Source of the DNA: Caulobacteraceae bacterium
GTDB lineage: Bacteria; Pseudomonadota; Alphaproteobacteria; Caulobacterales; Caulobacteraceae
Length of the DNA stretch: 34,197 nucleotides
Direction of reading: 5' to 3'
NCBI GenBank assembly: GCA_947476555.1
Contig: CANJRI010000021.1
Coordinates: 1 to 34,197 of the forward strand
The notes under the pieces: model-generated
Databases searched by the model: none
Seen by the model: the letters and a program-made list of their open reading frames with translations, nothing else
What the model was told of the DNA's origin: nothing
In this document: one piece after another, positions 24,552 to 32,443 of the stretch
Layout of the letters: each line of letters starts with the position of its first letter
How positions within the stretch are numbered: position 1 is the first letter of the stretch
Program-made: the position numbers and the translations under genes

Positions 24552-25700
24552 ATGACGCAATCGGCTCAGAAGCAATCGCGAGGTGATCGCGACCTGACCG
24601 CCCTGCAGCGCAGCGGCGCAACCAATCGCGTCCTCAATCTGTCCCTGGTCGCCAAGCACAGCGGGGACGAACCTGAGTACGGCCTGCAGCCGTTCTTCCA
24701 GAACCGGACCCTCAACACCGCCATACTGGTCAAGCATCGGCTGCGCGCCGACGAACGCTACGTTTTCGACGCCTCGCCCACCACCGCCACCAAGATCATC
24801 CTGCCGTTCGTGAAGGCCGACCTGACGCTGGGCGCGCGCTCGATGTTCATCGGTCAGCGCGGCTGGAAGGATATGATCCGCGAGCTTTATGAGGGCCAGT
24901 CGAGTCCGGCGCGCGACCTTCGCCTGCTCGGCCTGATCGACCAGCTGCCCTCGCTCGATCCCTTCCTGCTGCGCGAGCAGCTGAAACGGCACAATTTCCC
25001 GATCGCCCGCTGTTACTTCGCCCTGTCGCCCGGCGACCACGAGCGGATGCTGGCCTTCGTCAAGGAAGAGGTCGCCAAGCTGGTCGAGCTGGCGTTCAAG
25101 GATCGCCGCGGCGGCGACAGCGCCAAGATGGTCGAGATCCTGCTCTCCACCACCGTCGACGAGCGCTTCGAGCCGCTGCGCCTCACGCTTGGCCTGGACG
25201 GCGAGGCCTACAAGGAGGGCGTCTTCTCCTGGAAGGGCTTCCTCTACTACAAATGGCTGCTGGCCGACCTTTGGCCAAAGCTGGTGGGCGTGCTGGGCGA
25301 GCTGCGCCGCGTGCGGATCGTCGGCAAGCGTGACCCCGAGACGATGCGCTATCTGCACCTGGCCCGACGGCGCCTGGAACTCACCATCCAGGACCAGCGC
25401 CGGGAGGCGATCGAGGCGCTGATGGTCTACGACGCCGCCTTCCGTGATCTCACCGAGAACGGCAAGCCGACCGCCTTCCGCGAGTTCCTGATCAAGGCGC
25501 CGGGGATGTTCATGATGCTGGGCGAGCGGATCGGCGCCATCTCCCACATCGCCAGCTTCTGGCGCTACCGCTTCCCCAGGCCCGACCACGAGGGGATCGC
25601 GGCGCCCGAGCTCGCCGAGATCCTGCAGGACTTCGAGGCGAGCCTCTCCACGCGACCGACGGCCCTGGCCGCGCCGACCACGGCCCCCGCCCAAGCTTGA
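24552..25700 (+). CDS. Unknown conserved protein, Caulobacterales-type
   Basis: I do not recognise a named family. The product (382 residues from this start) has no signal peptide or membrane helices and reads as a mostly helical soluble protein with a high charge content. A segment around ILVKHRLRADERYVFD and ATKIILPF near the N-terminus looks like a strand-helix unit, and the C-terminal part is strongly alpha-helical (ELRRVRIVGKRDPETMRYL, RRRLELTIQDQRREAIEAL). The C-terminal tail is Ala/Pro/Thr-rich. The frame is open to ATG 24480, but the first 24 codons have weak third-position GC (including TTA), and ATG 24552 follows GGAAG, so I prefer the later start. A strong terminator follows (25797-25837). 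Confidence 0.7.
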   Translation: MTQSAQKQSRGDRDLTALQRSGATNRVLNLSLVAKHSGDEPEYGLQPFFQNRTLNTAILVKHRLRADERYVFDASPTTATKIILPFVKADLTLGARSMFIGQRGWKDMIRELYEGQSSPARDLRLLGLIDQLPSLDPFLLREQLKRHNFPIARCYFALSPGDHERMLAFVKEEVAKLVELAFKDRRGGDSAKMVEILLSTTVDERFEPLRLTLGLDGEAYKEGVFSWKGFLYYKWLLADLWPKLVGVLGELRRVRIVGKRDPETMRYLHLARRRLELTIQDQRREAIEALMVYDAAFRDLTENGKPTAFREFLIKAPGMFMMLGERIGAISHIASFWRYRFPRPDHEGIAAPELAEILQDFEASLSTRPTALAAPTTAPAQA

Positions 25701-25796
25701 CCATGGTTCATCCGCGGGTCAGGCGCGGCCGCCTATCCTCGCGCCAGGTTGGTTCGCTGCGTACCTGCGGATCGCCGACCGAACAGAGCATCGGTC

Positions 25797-25837
25797 AGCC
25801 CCGGTCTTCCCCAGCGGAGACCGGGGCTTTTTGTTTT
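25797..25837 (+). terminator. Strong Rho-independent terminator
   Basis: A perfect 11-bp stem (AGCCCCGGTCT at 25797-25807, AGACCGGGGCT at 25818-25828, 10-base loop) is followed by TTTTTGTTTT. It ends transcription from the unknown gene or from a possible small RNA in the ~95 bases before it. Confidence 0.9.
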
Positions 25838-25888
25838 CCGGCGCGGCGGTGGTCGTGGCCGGGGCCGGGCCGGGCTATAGGGTGGGTG

Positions 25889-27535
25889 ATGCGATTCCTT
25901 CGGGACCTGCGGCCCGCCGCCCAGGCGGCGGCCCCCTATGTGGCGGCCGCCCTGACCCTGGCCATGGGCATGCTGCTGCTGGCCTCGGGCGCGCGACCGT
26001 CCGAGCCCGAGCGCTTCGTGCGGCTGCTGGCCACGGTCCCGCCGCTGCTCATCGAGGTCTGCCACTTCCTGTCGTCGGTGCTGGGCCTGGTGCTGGTGAT
26101 GCTGGCCTTCGGCCTGCGGGCCCGGCTGGACGCCGCCTGGGCGGCCACGGTCGCCGTGCTTCTGGTGGCCGCCCCGCTCAGCCTCGTGAAGGGCATCGTC
26201 TGGGAGGAGACAGCGATGCTGCTGGCCCTGGCGGTGGCGCTGATCCCGTTCCATGCGGCGTTCCCGCGGAACGCCCGCCTGACGCGGATGGAGGTGACGC
26301 CCGGCTGGCTGTTCTCGGCCGCCTGCCTGCTGGCCGGCGCCGGGCTGATCGGCCTGTGGTCCTTCGAGCACGCGAACTACGGCGACATGTCGTGGTGGAA
26401 GGTGATGGCCGACGAGGACGCGGCCCGGTCCATCCGCGCCTGGGCCGGGGCGGCGGTGGCTCTGACCGCCTTCGGGGTCTGGCGCCTGGCCGCCTCGGCC
26501 GCCCCCCCGCCGGTGGTCGGCGACGAGGACCCGCTGTTCCATCACGTCCGGGCCATCCTGGCCGACGCCGACGCGGCGCGGCCGAATTCCAACCTCGCCC
26601 TGCTGGGCGACAAGCGCTTCCTGTTCTCCGCCTCGGGCTCCAGCTTCCTGATGTTCGGGGTGCGCGGCCGCACCTGGGTCTCCATAGGCGCGCCGGTGGG
26701 GCGCCGCGACGAGCGGCTGGAGCTGATCTGGCGATTCCGCGAACTGGCCGACGCCCACGCGGCTCGCCCGGGCTTCTACAGCCTGGAGGCCGAGGACCTG
26801 CCCGATGTCGTCGAGCTGGGGTTCTCGATCCAGAAGATCGGCGAATCCGCGCTGGTGCCGCTGGCCGACTTCAGCATCGAGGGCACGCGGCGCGGCAATC
26901 TGCGACGGGCCTGGCGGCGGGCCGGGGACGACGGGGCGAGCTTCGAGGTCGTGCCGCCGGACGGCGTCGAGCCGCTGATCCCCGAGCTCAAGGCGATCTC
27001 CGACGCCTGGCTGGAGCGCCAGGCCGGCGGGGACAAGAGCTTCTCCATGGGCGGCTTCTCCCCCCGCTACATCCGCGAGTTCCCGCTCGCCATCGTCCGT
27101 TGGCAGGGCCGGATCATCGCCTTCGCGAACATCTGGCCGGTGGGGTCGCGCGACGCCTTCTCCATCGACCTGATGCGGTTCACCGAGGACGGCCCGCCCC
27201 GGATCATGGACTTCCTGCTGGTCGAGCTGCTGCTGTGGGGCCAGGCCGAGGGCTATGCGGTCTTCGACTTCGGCATGGCGCCCCTGGCCGGGCTCGACGA
27301 CCGCCCGCTGGCGCCGATGATGTCGCGGGTCGGACGCCTGCTCTTCGAGCGCAGCGAGGAGATCTATAACTTCCAGGGCGTTCGGCACTTCAAGGGCAAG
27401 TGCGATCCGCTCTGGCATCCCCGCTATGTGGCCGCCCCGCAGAAGTGGGCGATCCCGCGCCTGCTGGCCGACGTCGGCCTGCTGGCCTCGGGCGGGGTGG
27501 CGGGTCTGACCAAGCGGCCGAAGCGGGACGGGTGA
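25889..27535 (+). CDS. MprF-like membrane protein with DUF2156 (LPG synthase C-terminal) domain
   Basis: MprF-family proteins transfer aminoacyl groups from aminoacyl-tRNA to phosphatidylglycerol and help resist cationic peptides. The 548-residue protein has six predicted helices (about residues 13-34, 48-75, 77-96, 98-120, 132-153, 174-194) and a cytoplasmic GNAT-like DUF2156 domain from ~205 to ~525. Recognisable parts are NSNLALLGDKRFLFSASGSS, FGVRGRTWVSIGAPVG, FYSLEAEDLPDVVELGFSIQKIGE, and the conserved end FDFGMAPLAGL, EEIYNFQGVRHFKGKCDP. It is much shorter than full MprF (about 840 residues), missing most of the flippase domain. ATG 25889 follows GGGTGGG and is preceded by a terminator. 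Lysyl specificity cannot be read from the sequence. Confidence 0.88.
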   Translation: MRFLRDLRPAAQAAAPYVAAALTLAMGMLLLASGARPSEPERFVRLLATVPPLLIEVCHFLSSVLGLVLVMLAFGLRARLDAAWAATVAVLLVAAPLSLVKGIVWEETAMLLALAVALIPFHAAFPRNARLTRMEVTPGWLFSAACLLAGAGLIGLWSFEHANYGDMSWWKVMADEDAARSIRAWAGAAVALTAFGVWRLAASAAPPPVVGDEDPLFHHVRAILADADAARPNSNLALLGDKRFLFSASGSSFLMFGVRGRTWVSIGAPVGRRDERLELIWRFRELADAHAARPGFYSLEAEDLPDVVELGFSIQKIGESALVPLADFSIEGTRRGNLRRAWRRAGDDGASFEVVPPDGVEPLIPELKAISDAWLERQAGGDKSFSMGGFSPRYIREFPLAIVRWQGRIIAFANIWPVGSRDAFSIDLMRFTEDGPPRIMDFLLVELLLWGQAEGYAVFDFGMAPLAGLDDRPLAPMMSRVGRLLFERSEEIYNFQGVRHFKGKCDPLWHPRYVAAPQKWAIPRLLADVGLLASGGVAGLTKRPKRDG

Positions 27536-27675
27536 GCGCCTCCGATTTTCACTCCGGCCCTGAGAATTGCGGCGTCTGGATTCCTCTGGCATACTCGCGC
27601 CCGCTACATAAAGCCGGGTCCCCACATGGGAGATCAAAGGCCACTCCTGGGACGGAACCTGAAGGGATCAAGCGA

Positions 27676-29019
27676 ATGGCTCGCTCTAGACTATCCACGC
27701 TCCTCATGACCGCCGGCGCGGCCTTGTGCGTCGCCGGCTCGTGGACGGGCGTTGCGGCCGCTGCAAACAGCGACTCCTTGGTCCTCGGCAGGATCTCCTC
27801 CGATGTGCCGACCGGTATTCGGCTGGGTCTGGGCATGCTGAGCAACAGCAAGGCCGGAAACGTCGACGGACAGGGCAACGAGCGGACGCGGGTCAGGCCT
27901 GCGATCGTCTTTGCCGACACCGCGGGTCGCCCGCTTTACGCCGCCGGCGCGGCGTGCGCCGACGAATGCCTGACGCGGTGGACCCCGGCCCTCGCGGAAG
28001 CCGACGCCAAGGGCACGGCCCTCATGACGATCGAGACCAACGCCGCCGGCAAGCGGCAATGGGCCTACCAGGGCAAGCCGCTCTACACGCCGGTCAACGG
28101 GCCTAACTTCAGCGCCCCCGACATTCGGCCGGAATGGGACCTCCTGGAAGCTGGGCACGAGCCCGGCGTCCGGATGGAAGAGGGTGGTGCGGACGGCATG
28201 AAGCTGGCCGTTGTCAATCCGAAGACCTGGATCAAGATGCCCTACAGCATCGGGGTCGCCGAGTACCGTCTGGCGCCGGGCCAAGTGCTGGCCGCCGGCG
28301 TCACCGGGGCCACCCCGATGGGCACGCCGCTCTACACCTACAGCGGCACAGCGCCCGAGCAATCCATCCCGGCGATGTTCAGGCCGCAATTCGCGTCGGG
28401 GATTTCCCTGCCGGTGGGCGACTTCACGGTCCGCACCCGCAGCGATGGCACCCATCAATGGCAGTACAAGGGCGAGGCCCTTTACACCTGCGAGTGTGAC
28501 ATCAGCGTCGGCGATCTGAACGGCGAGGGCAAGCTCGCGGGCATGGCGCCGGCGACGGTGTTCAAATACTTCCTCCCCAAGGAAGTGGTGCTGAAGCGAG
28601 ACAACCTGAGCGTTGGCCGCATGGCCGACGCGCGCACCGGCAAGACGCTCTATTTCCGCGATCGCCTGTTCGACTTCTTCCAGCCGGACCACTCCCGGCC
28701 CCTGTACGGCACGCAGGTCGAAAGGATCGGGGCCGCGCTCAACACCGCCCACTGCGACGCCAAGTGCGAGAAAGAATGGCGCCCGCTGTTCGCGCCGAAG
28801 ACCGCCAAGGCCGAAGGCTACTGGACGATCTACGAGCGTCCGGATGGCAAGCGCCAGTGGGCCTACAAGAACTACGCCATGTACACCTACGAGCCGGAAG
28901 GCCCCGGCCGCCTGGACGGCAACGAGAAGCACCTGGTGCAGTTCGAGGACGGCACCGGCGCCGAAGCCCTGCCGAAGGAGTACGGCCTCGGCCTGGTGTG
29001 GCGGGCCGTGGTTCCCTAG
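27676..29019 (+). CDS. Secreted repeat protein of the COG4315 (PF03640) type
   Basis: The 447-residue protein has a signal peptide (about 1-29, VAAA/A) and three or more divergent copies of the 'secreted repeat of unknown function'. Each copy pairs a GRPLYAAG/GTPLYTYS-like strand with a cysteine pair and W-P (CADECLTRWTP near residue 94; CDAKCEKEWRP near 358) and a GKRQWAYQGKPLYTP-like strand (copies near residues 124, 259 and 391, the middle one followed by CEC). Function is unknown; the family is often periplasmic and has been seen near redox or metal genes, but no such neighbour is evident here. AGGG nine bases upstream supports ATG 27676. A strong terminator follows at 29051. Confidence 0.85.
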   Translation: MARSRLSTLLMTAGAALCVAGSWTGVAAAANSDSLVLGRISSDVPTGIRLGLGMLSNSKAGNVDGQGNERTRVRPAIVFADTAGRPLYAAGAACADECLTRWTPALAEADAKGTALMTIETNAAGKRQWAYQGKPLYTPVNGPNFSAPDIRPEWDLLEAGHEPGVRMEEGGADGMKLAVVNPKTWIKMPYSIGVAEYRLAPGQVLAAGVTGATPMGTPLYTYSGTAPEQSIPAMFRPQFASGISLPVGDFTVRTRSDGTHQWQYKGEALYTCECDISVGDLNGEGKLAGMAPATVFKYFLPKEVVLKRDNLSVGRMADARTGKTLYFRDRLFDFFQPDHSRPLYGTQVERIGAALNTAHCDAKCEKEWRPLFAPKTAKAEGYWTIYERPDGKRQWAYKNYAMYTYEPEGPGRLDGNEKHLVQFEDGTGAEALPKEYGLGLVWRAVVP

Positions 29020-29050
29020 TCCAAGGGCGCTCGCTAACGACCATTCTTCC

Positions 29051-29083
29051 AACCGGCGGCCTTCGGGCCGCCGGTTTTGTTTT
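29051..29083 (+). terminator. Strong Rho-independent terminator with TTCG loop
   Basis: Perfect 11-bp stem (AACCGGCGGCC at 29051-29061, GGCCGCCGGTT at 29066-29076) closed by a TTCG tetraloop and followed by TTTTGTTTT. It ends the secreted-repeat gene. Confidence 0.93.
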
Positions 29084-29134
29084 GGCCCCCCGGTCTTGTT
29101 TGGCCAGCCCGCGCCGCGCCTCGACGAGGCCGGC

Positions 29135-29338
29135 CTAACGCCCCGTCGTGAAGCCGGCCAGGTTCAACAGGTGGACCAGCATCAGCAGCACGCCGGCCGC
29201 GGCCAACAGCATCAGGAAGCGCCACGGGACCAGCCGGGGCCCCTTTTGCGGCGAGGGCGGGCGTGCGCCCCGCCAACCGGCGAAGACGCCGAAGGCCACG
29301 AGCGCGGCGGTGACCGCCAAGGTGATGTGCAGGTCCAT
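29135..29338 (-). CDS. Small two-helix membrane protein of unknown function
   Basis: The 67-residue product starts at ATG 29338 and has two hydrophobic helices (about residues 5-22, LAVTAALVAFGVFAG, and 42-60, LMLLAAAGVLLMLVHLLNLAG) joined by a basic, Pro-rich loop (RGARPPSPQKGPRLVPWR). No family is recognised. It is divergent from the PodJ-like gene, with about 135 bases between starts, and convergent with the secreted-repeat gene. Third-position GC bias in this frame is consistent with coding, and the helix-loop-helix pattern would be unlikely by chance, but no conserved motif backs it. Confidence 0.6.
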   Translation of the reverse strand: MDLHITLAVTAALVAFGVFAGWRGARPPSPQKGPRLVPWRFLMLLAAAGVLLMLVHLLNLAGFTTGR

Positions 29339-29473
29339 GGCTTGGCGAGTACTCCGGGCGCGCCGGACGATCCACAGGAACCCGCGCTCTCCACCACATA
29401 TGGTGGCTATGTTGCGTTTACACCCCAAGGAATCGGAGCGTAGCGTCGCTGGTGACCGCAGGAGTGCGATTCG

Positions 29474-31471
29474 ATGGCGGCGGCGGCGCCCTGGAGTGTG
29501 AAGGGGATAGACCCCAAGGCCCGCGAGGTCGCCAAGGACCTCGCCAGGCGCTCCGGCATGACGCTCGGCGAGTGGCTCAACCGCATGATCCTCGAGGACG
29601 AGGATCCCGAGGAGGTCGCTTGCGAGACCGATCTGCCACCGCGCTTGCGACCGGCTTTCGCGCCGGAGGCGGATCGCGTCGAGGGCCGGCTGCGGCTTCT
29701 GGAGGCGCGGGCCCTGCCGCTGGGCGTCGAGCCGGCGCTGCAGCGGATGGCGGACCGCCTCGCCGAAGCCGAATCTCGCACTTCCGGCGCCCTGGCGGAG
29801 CTGCGCCGGGCCATGACCTCGCTCGACGGTCGCGTCGGCGCGGTGGACAACCGCTATGAGACGCTCGCCCTCGGCCTGACCCAACGGGTGGAACAGGTCC
29901 GCGCCGAGACCGCGGAGGCGCTGCGGGCCGCCGCCCCGGCTCAACTGGACGCCCGCCTGACCGAGGTCGCCGAGCAGGTCCGCGCCGCGGAACGGCGCTC
30001 GGCCCAGGCGCTCGAACGCATGGGCCGCGAAGTGCTGGCCATGGCCGAGGTGGTGAACCGCCGGCTGGGCGACGCCGAACAGCGCGGCGCCGACGCCATC
30101 GAACAGGTGGGGGGCGAGATCGCCCGCATCGCCGGCGCCGTCGAAGCCCGGCTGGGGCGGGCCGAGCAGGCCCAGGCCCAGGCCTTGGAGCGGCTGGGCG
30201 TCGAGATCGGCAAGGCCACCGACCGCCTCACCGAGCGCCTGATGACCTCCGAACGCCGGGCCGCCGAGGCCATCGACGAGGTCGGCGAGCAGGTTTCCCG
30301 GGTCACCGAGCGTATCGAGCAGCGCCACGAGCGCCATTCCACGGATCTCGCCGAACGGATCCGGGCCAGCGAGGAGCGGACCGTCCGCCTGCTGGAGGAG
30401 GCCCGCGCCCGGGCGCCATCGGCCACGACGGCCCGAGCGCCGGAACCCGAAGCGGCCCCAAGAGGCCCGTTCGGCCCGGAGCTGTTCTCACGCGCCGAGC
30501 CGGAGCCGGACCTGGACCTGGACCTGACGACGTCCTTGCCCGAGCGGCTGGCCTTCGCCCGTCAGGACTTCGAGGCGGCCGACGGCTTCGCGCCGATCCC
30601 CGAAGGGGAGGAGGACGTCTTCGAGCTCGACGAGATCGAACCGCCCACCCCCGACGGCTCGCGGCCGCTGTCCACGCGCGAAGTGATCGAGCAGGCCCGC
30701 GCCGCGGCCAGGGCGGCCCAGGCGGCCGCCCGGCCCCTCGCCGCCGCGCCCGCGCAACGCGCCGCCTCCGGACGGGCGTTCAACCCATTCGGCGCGCCCC
30801 GGCGCCGCCGCCAGGCCACGCCGTTGCAGACCGCCCTGATGGTGGCGGGCGGCGCCGCCTTCCTCAGTGTCGGGGCGGCGGGCGTGGTGCTGATGGAACG
30901 CCGACCGGCGCCGGAGGAAGGTTACGAGGTCGTCGCCCAGACCCCTCGGGCGGCCGTGGCCCTGGCGCCGCAGACCGCCGAGCGGGCGCCGGCGGATCCG
31001 GCCAGCGAAGCGGCGTTGGCCGCGGCCGCGCAGCTGATTGAGTCTGGGCGGCCGGGCGGCCTGGAACGCCTCCAGGCCTTGGCCGAGGCCGGCCATGGCC
31101 CCGCCCAGTTCTACCTGGCCCAGCTCCACGAGCGGGGCGGCGGCGGCCTGACCCCGGACATCGCGGCGGCGCGCAGCTGGACGGCCCGCGCGGCCGAGGG
31201 CGGCGAACCCGGCGCCATGCACAACCTCGGCCTCTACTATTTCCGAGGCGAGGGCGGGCCCCAGGACCTGGTCAGCGCCGCCCAGTGGTTCCGCAAGGCC
31301 GCCGAACTGGGCGTCACCGACAGCCAGTACAACCTGGGCATGATGTACCAGACCGGCAGCGGCGCCCCGCGCGACCTGGCCGAGGCCCGCCGCTGGTTCT
31401 CCCGGGCCGCCGCCCAGGGGGACGCCGCGGCGCGCGACGCGATGAAGGCGCTGGAGGCGCCGGCCGGCTAG
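29474..31471 (+). CDS. podJ: PodJ-like polar localization factor with SEL1 repeats
   Basis: PodJ organises the new pole in Caulobacter, recruiting factors for pili, stalk/holdfast and cell-cycle signalling. The 665-residue protein begins with the PodJ-type segment WSVKGIDPKAREVAKDLARR and MTLGEWLN. A long Ala/Glu/Arg coiled coil (about 70-320) is followed by an acidic Pro-rich linker, one transmembrane helix (about 452-473, TALMVAGGAAFLSVGAAGVV) and a periplasmic domain with three SEL1 repeats (about 540-652; AQFYLAQLHERGGG, AMHNLGLYYFRGEGG, SQYNLGMMYQTGSG). It ends shortly after the repeats, without the peptidoglycan-binding region described for Caulobacter PodJ (about 970 residues). GGAG nine bases upstream supports the start. 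It could also be a shorter SEL1 paralogue. Confidence 0.75.
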   Translation: MAAAAPWSVKGIDPKAREVAKDLARRSGMTLGEWLNRMILEDEDPEEVACETDLPPRLRPAFAPEADRVEGRLRLLEARALPLGVEPALQRMADRLAEAESRTSGALAELRRAMTSLDGRVGAVDNRYETLALGLTQRVEQVRAETAEALRAAAPAQLDARLTEVAEQVRAAERRSAQALERMGREVLAMAEVVNRRLGDAEQRGADAIEQVGGEIARIAGAVEARLGRAEQAQAQALERLGVEIGKATDRLTERLMTSERRAAEAIDEVGEQVSRVTERIEQRHERHSTDLAERIRASEERTVRLLEEARARAPSATTARAPEPEAAPRGPFGPELFSRAEPEPDLDLDLTTSLPERLAFARQDFEAADGFAPIPEGEEDVFELDEIEPPTPDGSRPLSTREVIEQARAAARAAQAAARPLAAAPAQRAASGRAFNPFGAPRRRRQATPLQTALMVAGGAAFLSVGAAGVVLMERRPAPEEGYEVVAQTPRAAVALAPQTAERAPADPASEAALAAAAQLIESGRPGGLERLQALAEAGHGPAQFYLAQLHERGGGGLTPDIAAARSWTARAAEGGEPGAMHNLGLYYFRGEGGPQDLVSAAQWFRKAAELGVTDSQYNLGMMYQTGSGAPRDLAEARRWFSRAAAQGDAAARDAMKALEAPAG

Positions 31472-31472
31472 G

Positions 31473-31498
31473 GCCGGAACCGGTTCCCACTTCCGGCT
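31473..31498. repeat. Intergenic palindrome after the PodJ-like gene
   Basis: GCCGGAA (about 31474) and TTCCGGC (about 31492) flank the core CCGGTTCCCAC; the inner GGAACCGGTTCC is itself palindromic. The motif, together with the downstream CACGCTCTAGGC, resembles a palindromic spacer common in alphaproteobacterial intergenic regions (from memory). No T-run follows. Confidence 0.6.
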
Positions 31499-31519
31499 GT
31501 CACGCTCTAGGCTGGACGC

Positions 31520-32443
31520 ATGGACATCTACCTGCCCATCGCCGAGGTTTCGGTGAATGCGCCGCTGATCGTGGCGCTGGGCCTCCTCGTGGGCTTCATC
31601 TCCGGCCTGTTCGGCATCGGCGGCGGCTTCCTGATGACCCCGATGCTGGTGTTCCTGGGCGTGCCGCCGGCGGTGGCGGTGGCCAGCATGGCCGTGCACG
31701 TGGCCGGATCCTCGGCGTCCAGCGTCGCGGCCTATGGGCGCCAGCGGGCGGTCGACGGGCGGATGGGCGCGGTGCTGGCGGCGGGCGGGATCGTCGGCGC
31801 CGTGGCGGGCGTGGAGCTGTTCCGCTGGCTGCGGCTGCTGGGTCAGGCGGACCTGGTGGTGGCGCTCTCCTATCTGGTCTTCCTCAGTGTGATCGGCGCC
31901 CTGATGCTCTCGGAGTCGCTGGGGGCGGTGCTGCGCAGGCGGCGCGGCCAGCCGCCGCCGCCCAGGCGCGAACGGCGGCCGCCATGGCTGTATGGCCTGC
32001 CGCTGAAGATGCGCTTCCCACGCTCGCGGCTCTACATCAGCGTGATCCCGCCGCTGGCGCTCGGCGGCTTCGTCGGCGTCCTGTCGGCGATCATGGGGGT
32101 CGGCGGCGGCTTCATCCTGGTGCCGGCGATGGTCTATGTCCTGCGCATGCCGGCCAGCGTGGTGGTGGGCACCAGCTTGTTGCAGATCATCGTCACCAGC
32201 GCCCTCACCGGCGTCCTGCAGGCCGGCCGCAACCAGGCCGTCGACATCGTCCTGGCGACCCTCCTGCTGGTGGGCGGGGTGCTCGGCGCCCAGTTCGGCG
32301 CGCGGGCCTCCGCCCGGTTCCGCGCCGAGGAGCTTCGGGTGGTGCTGGCGCTGATCGTCCTGGCCGTGGGCCTGCGCATGGGCCTTGGCCTGCTGATGGC
32401 GCCCGTCGAACCCTTCGTGCTGATGGCGGGGGCGGCGGGATGA
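31520..32443 (+). CDS. TSUP-family permease (TauE/SafE)
   Basis: The 307-residue integral membrane protein belongs to the TauE/SafE (TSUP) family of sulfur-anion and organosulfonate transporters. It shows the two repeats of the family with their glycine signatures: GLFGIGGGFLMTPMLVFLGVPP (about residues 29-50) and IMGVGGGFILVPAMVYVLRMP (about 192-212), separated by a cytoplasmic basic and Pro-rich loop (RRRRGQPPPPRRERRPP). About eight helices are predicted. Its stop overlaps the start of the next gene (ATGA at 32440-32443), so the two are translationally coupled; TauE-TIGR02186 pairs are common in Alphaproteobacteria. Substrate (sulfite, sulfoacetate or other) is not determinable from sequence. 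Confidence 0.92.
   Translation: MDIYLPIAEVSVNAPLIVALGLLVGFISGLFGIGGGFLMTPMLVFLGVPPAVAVASMAVHVAGSSASSVAAYGRQRAVDGRMGAVLAAGGIVGAVAGVELFRWLRLLGQADLVVALSYLVFLSVIGALMLSESLGAVLRRRRGQPPPPRRERRPPWLYGLPLKMRFPRSRLYISVIPPLALGGFVGVLSAIMGVGGGFILVPAMVYVLRMPASVVVGTSLLQIIVTSALTGVLQAGRNQAVDIVLATLLLVGGVLGAQFGARASARFRAEELRVVLALIVLAVGLRMGLGLLMAPVEPFVLMAGAAG

Noticed and set aside
25733-27637. 634-codon - strand frame opposite the MprF-like gene
   Set aside because: It is rich in Gly/Arg/Gln/His with no domain; the + strand frame holds helices and the DUF2156 motifs.
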